From: Mediterranea massiliensis
GTDB lineage: Bacteria; Bacteroidota; Bacteroidia; Bacteroidales; Bacteroidaceae
Length of the DNA stretch: 38,685 nucleotides
Reading direction: 5' to 3'
Assembly (NCBI GenBank): GCA_958402075.1
Contig: CATXSD010000016.1
Span: forward strand, 1-38,685
The notes below the pieces were generated by a model. It was not told where the DNA came from. It did no database searches and worked only from the letters and a program-made list of their open reading frames with translations. Position 1 is the stretch's first letter. Each line of letters begins with the position of its first letter. The translations under genes were made by a program, and so were the position numbers. Shown here piece after piece: positions 33,776 to 38,685 of the stretch.

Positions 33776-34824
33776 TTCTCTGCTCTGTCCACTTTCAGCA
33801 GTCCGCCGGTCGTGGTGTCAAACAGGACCGTGGTGGTCGATTTCTTGTTGAACAGCACCGGTGCCAGCGATTCCTGCGTGCCGAACTGGGTGACCGGCAG
33901 TTCGTTGTTGTATATTTCCTTTCCTCGGTAGATCAGTTTGATGCCTGCCTGTCCGGGTACATTGTAGATGATGCCGTCCAATTTCTTCTTTTCCTCGGTG
34001 GAGGCAGGTATCAGTTTTTTGTTCTGGATGCTGATGTAGACCGGATCGCCGGACAAGTCGTCTTTATCGACCATTCCCTGTTTGCTGGAGAAGCGCAGGG
34101 CCACCGCATTTTCTTTTTCTTCAGGCTCCATGCGGACGGTGAATATTTGTGTATCCTTCTTCTCTTTGCCTGTAAACATCTGCATCAGCGCCTTTTCCTG
34201 GAGGTTCATGTTGTCGAGCATGATTTTCAGTTGATTGCCGTCGGTGGGCATGTTGTCGGCTTCACCGCGTATCAGGGCATTCTTGCTTTCACGGATGCTG
34301 TATATCTCCTTGGCTACCAGTTCGGCCATCTTGGCGTTGGAGCTGCTCATCAGGATTTCTTCGGTGAGGAAACTGCGCGGGTCCAGATCCTTTTCGGGTT
34401 TCCCGGCTTGGGGAGTTTCCTTTTTGTCCCCTCCGCTGAAAGGCAGGTTGATGGAGCGGACAATGCCGTCTTCGGTCAGCTCCATGAGCGGGGCCACCGT
34501 TTTGTCTTTCATCTTGACGAAGTAGATGTGTTCCTTGTCCGGTACCCCTATTAAGTCTGTCTCTATCCGGTCGAGTGTCCAGTAGACGGCCGGCTCGTCC
34601 GATACACCCGAAAGACGCAGGTAGCGGTCGGCATAGCGGCAGAATTCGCCGGGGGTATAGGTGTGCTTGGTGGCATGTACCTTGATTTCAATCTGGGTCT
34701 TGGGGAGCATATAGGTCACTCCATAGTCCTTGCCCTGTGTCACGCCGACGGTCACTTCCGTCTGTGCCGAGGCCAGGAGGCTCAGGGTAAGTGCGGACGA
34801 CAATAAGAATATGTTTTTCTTCAT
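33772..34824 (-). CDS. DUF4831 family exported protein
   Basis: 350 residues of a Bacteroidetes family. Signal peptide MKKNIFLLSSALTLSLLASAQ, then VGVTQGKDYGVTYMLPKTQI, EFCRYADRYLRLSGV, and the TEKIYS-like region LVAKEIYSIRESKNALIRGE, which I recognise as DUF4831. No function is assigned. A TATCTTTG -7 element precedes it. It is convergent with the PqqD-like gene. Confidence 0.82.
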   Translation of the reverse strand: MKKNIFLLSSALTLSLLASAQTEVTVGVTQGKDYGVTYMLPKTQIEIKVHATKHTYTPGEFCRYADRYLRLSGVSDEPAVYWTLDRIETDLIGVPDKEHIYFVKMKDKTVAPLMELTEDGIVRSINLPFSGGDKKETPQAGKPEKDLDPRSFLTEEILMSSSNAKMAELVAKEIYSIRESKNALIRGEADNMPTDGNQLKIMLDNMNLQEKALMQMFTGKEKKDTQIFTVRMEPEEKENAVALRFSSKQGMVDKDDLSGDPVYISIQNKKLIPASTEEKKKLDGIIYNVPGQAGIKLIYRGKEIYNNELPVTQFGTQESLAPVLFNKKSTTTVLFDTTTGGLLKVDRAEN

Positions 34825-34863
34825 GCTTCTGATAGGTTTTGGTTCGTAACTTCTTTAATTAAG

Positions 34864-34871
34864 CAAAGATA
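34864..34871 (-). promoter_or_regulatory. -7 element of the DUF4831 gene
   Basis: Minus-strand TATCTTTG, 39 bp before the ATG at 34824. The -33 is not clear. Confidence 0.58.
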
Positions 34872-34921
34872 AGGAAGTTATCGGTGCAGGAAGCGGTTTT
34901 TTACATAATTAACAAAAGAGG

Positions 34922-34986
34922 CGGGCACGGACGGTGCAGGCTTGTGCGGCGGGATGACCCGTTGCAGCCTGTATCGTCCGTGCCCG
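34922..34986 (-). terminator. 21-bp stem-loop after the GH3 gene
   Basis: Arms 34922-34942 and 34966-34986 pair over 21 positions, 19 of them Watson-Crick, and two that can form G-U pairs in one strand's RNA. On the minus strand, CCTCTTTTG follows, so it may terminate the GH3 message. Confidence 0.7.
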
Positions 34987-34991
34987 TCGAA

Positions 34992-37847
34992 TTATTTGCC
35001 TGTACTTTGCGGCAACTTCAGTCCGATTTCGGCGATGCCTACGCGGTCGTCGTTGAGCAGGATGCGCAGGTCACTGGCCGTCGTGCCGCGGAAGGTGTAG
35101 GTGTGCGGCTTGCCATACTCGCTGACGGTGCCCGAGTAGACGGTCAGGAACTGGCCTCCGCCACCCGAGAGCTGAATCTCGAAGTTGGCGGGCAGCTGGT
35201 TGTCGCGGCTGAAGGTCAGGGTCACTTCGTCTACCTTCGGATTGCCTTTCAGGGCGACGGTCAGGTAGTCGCCCTTGTTGCCCTGCCAGCAGGTTTCGGG
35301 CTTTCCGTCGAGCACGTTCAGTACGCTTTCGGGGTTGGTGCTGGCTGTGACGGGGCTTTCTTCCTTCTGAGCTTCCAGGCGGGCGTTGCGTGTGGCATAG
35401 TCTTCCACACGGAGCACGGCGGTCTGGCGGATATCCTCGGACGAGGCGGCGGCCATGACGACAAATTCACCCGGCTCTACCACCCATTTCATGTCGGCGT
35501 TGAGCAGTTCCAGCTGCTTGCGGTCGAGGTGGAAAGTGACTTGCTTCGTTTCGCCCGGTGCAAGGTGGACGCGTTCGAAGCCGGCGAGGTTCTTCTCGTA
35601 GGTGGTAACGCTGCTCATCACGTCGCGTGTGTAGAGCTGCACCACCTCGTCGCCTTCACGGCTGCCGGTATTGGTCACGTTCAGGGTGACGGTGGCCGTC
35701 TGGTTCGGAGTGATGACGGCTGGGCTGACCGTGAGGTCGGAGTACTCGAAGGTGGTATAGCTGAGGCCGTAGCCGAAGGGGTAGAGGGCGCCGTTGACGC
35801 GCGACATGTTGCCTTGGGGGCCTGGATTCTTGCCGCCGTCCACTTGCGACGAAGGCTTGCAGGGGAAGTTGAACGGTATTTGTCCCACGCTCTTGGGGAA
35901 GGTGACGGTGAGCTTGCCGCCGGGGTTGTAGTCGCCGAAGAGCACGTCGGCCACGGCCGTACCGCCCTTGGAGCCGGGATACCAGGCCTCGATGATGGCA
36001 GGCACGAACTTGTCGGCCCAGTTGATGGAGAGCGGACGGCCGTTGATGAGCACCAGCACGACGGGTTTGCCTGTGGCCTGTACGGCCTGGAGCAGTTTCA
36101 GCTGGCGGCCGGGCAGGTCGAGGCTGCTGCGCGACTTGTTCTCGCCGCAGGTGCGCTGGCCGCCTCCCAGCACCACGACGGCCACGTCGGCACGGCGGGC
36201 GTTGGCCACGGCACGGTCTATCTCGGCCTGTTCGTCGTCGGTCAGCGGATATTCTATCAGTTCGCTTTCGGGCCAGTGGGCGTCCACCAGGTCGCAGCCC
36301 TTGGTGTAGAGCACTTCGGCCTTGCCTTCCACTTTGGCCTGGATGCCTTCGAGCACCGTCGTCACGTCGACGGCCAGCGGGCCGTAGTGGGTCAGTGCAT
36401 AACCTTCTTCGTCGGCATTGGGGCCGCAGACGGCGATGGTCTTGACGCGGTCGATGTCGAGGGGCAAGGTCTGTTGGTCGTTCTTCAGCAGGACGATGCT
36501 TTCGCGCGAGGCCTGCAGGGCCACGTCTTCGTTGGCGGGGTTCTCTACCTCGGCGTCAGCGCCGGCCAGGTCGGTCTGGTAGGGAGTGTCAAAGAGGCCG
36601 ACGAGAAACTTCACGCGCAGGATGTCGCGCACGCGGTCGTTTATCACGTCTTCGCTCAGGCCGCCCTCCTTCACCAGCTCGCGGAGCGGCTCCACGAACG
36701 ATTCGGGCGAGCGGAAGGTGCAACGCACATTCAGTCCGGCCTCCACGCTCTGGCGCACGGCGTCCTTCATGTCCTTGGCCGTGCCGTGCTTGGTGTAGAG
36801 GTATTCTACGGCATCGCTGTCCGACACGACGTAGCCCTTGAAGCCCATCTCGCCGCGCAGGCGGGTGGTGAGCCAGTAGAAGCTGCCCTGGATGGGGATG
36901 CCGTCGTAGTCGTTGTACGAGCTCATCACACCCAGCAGGCCGGCTTCCTGAATGACGCGCCGGAACGGATAGACGTGTATCATCTCCACTTCGCGCGGCG
37001 ACATCTGCGGGTCGACGCGCGCCATGCCTTCACGGGCACCCTTGTTGTTGCTGTATGCTACGAAATGTTTGCCCGTTGCAGCTATTTGGTGGTCCTTCTG
37101 CATGCCTTTCACCATCTCGATGCCCAGTTCGGCCACGAGGTAGGGCGACTCGCCGTACACCTCTTCATAGCGTCCCCAGCGCTGGTCGCGGCCCACGTCG
37201 AGGATGGGGGCATAGACGTTGGTGTAGCCCAGCATGCGGGCTTCGCGTCCCGTTATCTCGCCGATGCGGCGCACCAGGCTCCGGTTCCAGGTGTGCCCGA
37301 TGCCCAGCTGGGTGGGGAAGTTGGTGGCGCGGTAGCTCTCCACGCCGCGGATGCCTTCGTTGGTGAAGTCCACGGGGATGCCCAGGCGCGTCTCTTCGAC
37401 GAAGAAGCGTTGCACTTCGTTCAGGGCCCAGGCGTGGCGCGAGGCCGGCCACACGTTTTCGTTGTCCGACGGCGGCAGGCCCCACTGGCGGAAGCCGTTC
37501 AGGTGCTCGTCGATGGCGCCGATGCCGTCCTTCCACAACGCCTGCTTCCATTCGGGGGTGGGCAGGTCGTCCTTCAGCACACGCTGGTAGCCGTAGAGGG
37601 TTACCATCTGGCAGGTCTTTTCGTCGAGCGTCATCTGTCCCAGTAGGTCTTCGATACGTGCGTCGATGGGAGCGTTGGGGTCTTCGTAGACGTCCTTCAC
37701 GCCGTTCTTGTTGAAGTCAATCCAGTCTTTGTGGTACATGTCCGTGCGGACGGGTTTGTACGTTTTCGGTGTTTTCCGGTCGGTCGTGGCGCCGAAGGTG
37801 GACAGGCACCCGCAGGCCAGCAGGAGGGTTGCGGTCAGTTTCTTCAT
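34992..37847 (-). CDS. glycoside hydrolase family 3 (beta-glucosidase/xylosidase-like) with discoidin-like C-terminus
   Basis: 951 residues with a signal peptide ending near TFGA. At 44-55, DFNKNGVKDVYE is a canonical EF-hand calcium loop. GH3 N-domain follows with NEGIRGVES, GKHFVAYS (259-266) and the nucleophile in KGYVVSDSDA (Asp343); the C-domain has GENKSRSSLDLPGRQ with the likely acid/base Glu569. A fibronectin-III-like domain (TVTLNVTNTGSREGDEVVQL) and a discoidin/F5-8C-type stretch (VLNVLDGKPETCWQGNKG) end the protein. It probably trims plant or host beta-glycans; the exact sugar is not clear. No SusC/SusD pair is in the window. The long + strand frame across it is a shadow. Confidence 0.93.
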   Translation of the reverse strand: MKKLTATLLLACGCLSTFGATTDRKTPKTYKPVRTDMYHKDWIDFNKNGVKDVYEDPNAPIDARIEDLLGQMTLDEKTCQMVTLYGYQRVLKDDLPTPEWKQALWKDGIGAIDEHLNGFRQWGLPPSDNENVWPASRHAWALNEVQRFFVEETRLGIPVDFTNEGIRGVESYRATNFPTQLGIGHTWNRSLVRRIGEITGREARMLGYTNVYAPILDVGRDQRWGRYEEVYGESPYLVAELGIEMVKGMQKDHQIAATGKHFVAYSNNKGAREGMARVDPQMSPREVEMIHVYPFRRVIQEAGLLGVMSSYNDYDGIPIQGSFYWLTTRLRGEMGFKGYVVSDSDAVEYLYTKHGTAKDMKDAVRQSVEAGLNVRCTFRSPESFVEPLRELVKEGGLSEDVINDRVRDILRVKFLVGLFDTPYQTDLAGADAEVENPANEDVALQASRESIVLLKNDQQTLPLDIDRVKTIAVCGPNADEEGYALTHYGPLAVDVTTVLEGIQAKVEGKAEVLYTKGCDLVDAHWPESELIEYPLTDDEQAEIDRAVANARRADVAVVVLGGGQRTCGENKSRSSLDLPGRQLKLLQAVQATGKPVVLVLINGRPLSINWADKFVPAIIEAWYPGSKGGTAVADVLFGDYNPGGKLTVTFPKSVGQIPFNFPCKPSSQVDGGKNPGPQGNMSRVNGALYPFGYGLSYTTFEYSDLTVSPAVITPNQTATVTLNVTNTGSREGDEVVQLYTRDVMSSVTTYEKNLAGFERVHLAPGETKQVTFHLDRKQLELLNADMKWVVEPGEFVVMAAASSEDIRQTAVLRVEDYATRNARLEAQKEESPVTASTNPESVLNVLDGKPETCWQGNKGDYLTVALKGNPKVDEVTLTFSRDNQLPANFEIQLSGGGGQFLTVYSGTVSEYGKPHTYTFRGTTASDLRILLNDDRVGIAEIGLKLPQSTGK

Positions 37848-37870
37848 GAATAATCAGATTTTGTTTTTTG

Positions 37871-37878
37871 CAAAAATA
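37871..37878 (-). promoter_or_regulatory. -7 element of the GH3 gene
   Basis: Minus-strand TATTTTTG, matching TAnnTTTG, 23 bp before the ATG at 37847. Confidence 0.58.
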
Positions 37879-38172
37879 CGCAGATTTCCTTGAACGGGAA
37901 GGTAATTTCGTCCGTTTCGTTGGCCAATATTTTCCAAAACGTACGGTTTTGTCCGTTTTCCGTCTGTCTGGCGGTCGTCTTGGAGACGTTCGGAGCCTTG
38001 TCGGCGGTTTTTGACACCCTGTCCGCTGTCGGGGCAGATGGCTGACAGAATGGATGGAAAAGCCGCTTGCGGCTGACAACTGCTTTTCTTGAAAACATGA
38101 AAACGGAGGACGGAAAGTGGAGAATATACGCTGATAGATGCATAATACGGGGCAGATTGGACATAAAAATGC

Positions 38173-38282
38173 AGGTTTTCGTGCGGCGGGTTGTAGGTTT
38201 TCTGTCGTCAGATGGTATGTTTTGAGTCGGGAAAACGTATGCTTTCTGTCGGAAAAAGCAATGTTTTCTGCCGGGCGAGGCC
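38173..38282. repeat. 22-bp-period array upstream of ssrA (array 3)
   Basis: Units start every 22 bp at 38173, 38195, 38217, 38239 and 38261, with cores AGGTTTTC, AGGTTTTCTG, ATGTTTTGAG, ATGCTTTCTG and ATGTTTTCTG. The last unit read as GCAATGTTTTCTGCCGGGCG lines up with the array 2 unit GCAATGCTTTGCGAAGGCG, so the two arrays look like one family. Confidence 0.88.
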
Positions 38283-38470
38283 TTCCCGCTGCTCAGTTGT
38301 GCCGTTTTTTACCCCTCATCGTGTCTTTTTCCCTCCTTTTTCTTTCTGGTTTGTTTGTAAATATTCCGCTATCCCGCTGATGGTGAACGGATAAGCTGCT
38401 TTCGTCTTCGCCGTTTCCGTCCGCTTCCGCCTGCGGTCCGAAAGAAGCGATTCTCCGGCAGTTGGAAAAT

Positions 38471-38495
38471 CAAAGTGTCAGCGGCTGACACTTTG
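38471..38495. repeat. 25-bp perfect odd palindrome
   Basis: CAAAGTGTCAGC, one central G, then GCTGACACTTTG: 12-bp arms with a one-base centre. It lies 77 bp before the ssrA -7 element. It could be a protein-binding site or a terminator-like hairpin; the single-base loop suits an operator better. Confidence 0.85.
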
Positions 38496-38572
38496 TTTGA
38501 GGGCAAGTGAGCTTAGATAGGTGCGGACGCAAAAATTTCGGGCCGGAAGGCGTGCAATTGAAAATAAGTTCG

Positions 38573-38580
38573 TATCTTTG
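38573..38580 (+). promoter_or_regulatory. -7 element of ssrA
   Basis: TATCTTTG, perfect to TAnnTTTG, 36 bp before the mature tmRNA 5' end. A TTG at 38558-38560 is too close to be its -33. Confidence 0.65.
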
Positions 38581-38616
38581 CAGCCACGATTTCCATGAAC
38601 CGTGCATCAAGATTCC

Positions 38617-38685
38617 GGGGTTGACTGGATTTGACAGCGGGCAGAAATGGTAGGTAAGCATGCAGTGGGTCGGTAATTTCCACTT
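38617..38685 (+). ncRNA. ssrA: tmRNA, 5' part (runs off the right edge)
   Basis: The RNA opens GGGGTTGACTGGATTTGACAG, the conserved 5' acceptor-arm and D-arm region of tmRNA, and continues through GCATGCAGTGGGTCGG as in Bacteroidales ssrA. tmRNA rescues ribosomes stalled on broken messages. The tag-coding part and 3' end lie outside the window. Confidence 0.93.

Larger units (their letters stand above)
37848..38616. other. 769-bp intergenic region between the divergent GH3 gene and ssrA
   Basis: Holds no convincing gene. It contains the GH3 -7 element at its left end, a short hairpin AGCCGCTTGCGGCT at 38061-38074, the 22-bp array 3 at 38173-38282, a perfect palindrome at 38471-38495, and the ssrA -7 element. 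The word GGCTGACA occurs at 38040, 38071 and 38483. Confidence 0.8.

Noticed and set aside
34884..37646. 920-codon plus-strand open frame across the GH3 gene
   Set aside because: It is an antisense shadow of a GC-rich gene with clear GH3 motifs on the minus strand; its own translation is low-complexity and has no recognisable domain.

Overview
The window is chromosomal DNA from a member of the Bacteroidales, most likely Bacteroidaceae. Many genes are preceded by the Bacteroidetes-type -7 element TAnnTTTG, ribosome binding sites are weak, and the gene set is typical of the group: DUF4831 and DUF4837 proteins, a SurA/PpiD-type chaperone, LptC and LptE lipoproteins, a fused CoA-dehydratase activase, and a GH3 enzyme with a calcium loop. 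Most of the window is ordinary, densely packed housekeeping sequence of moderate to high GC.

Layout. 1-1637 (minus): 5' part of a Pif1/RecD-like helicase and a Cof-type HAD phosphatase, separated by a heptamer inverted repeat. 1772-3276 (plus): menA and a CPBP protease, translationally coupled. 3300-3440: a helically phased repeat array. 3556-5508: an AT-rich two-gene islet (agmatine-deiminase-like protein and an unknown protein, both minus). It is flanked by a 32-bp direct repeat made from the 5' end of the next gene, a PatB/MalY-type C-S lyase. 6692-12188 (plus): HAD hydrolase, 1399-residue activase, EamA half-transporter. 12253-17245 (minus): tRNA-Phe, thiL, purine nucleoside phosphorylase, lpxK, sppA. 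17362-17580: second repeat array between sppA and coaX. 17631-31641 (plus): coaX, an outer-membrane beta-barrel protein, a TPR protein, lptC, a CorC/HlyC protein, a SurA/PpiD protein, rlmN, a DUF4837 lipoprotein, pdxA, a sigma-54 activator, lptE, a TPR-like protein and secG, ending at a strong terminator. 31742-33775 (plus): MFS transporter and an orphan PqqD-like protein. 33772-37847 (minus): DUF4831 protein and GH3 glycosidase. 38173-38282: third repeat array. 38617-end: 5' end of ssrA (tmRNA).

Shared themes. Much of the centre serves the cell envelope: LpxK (lipid A), LptC and LptE (LPS transport), SurA/PpiD (outer-membrane protein folding), SppA, SecG and a FadL-like barrel. Cofactor genes are interspersed: menA, thiL, coaX, pdxA.

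Most interesting signals. (1) Three intergenic arrays with an exact 22-bp period, two of them sharing a consensus and one made of opposed half-sites on an 11-bp grid; each lies upstream of a plus-strand gene. (2) The islet that split the aminotransferase 5' end, supplied it with a new promoter and start, and could be removed cleanly by recombination across its 32-bp repeat. No complete integrase, transposase or CRISPR locus is present. All functional names rest on motif recognition by eye; no database search was run.
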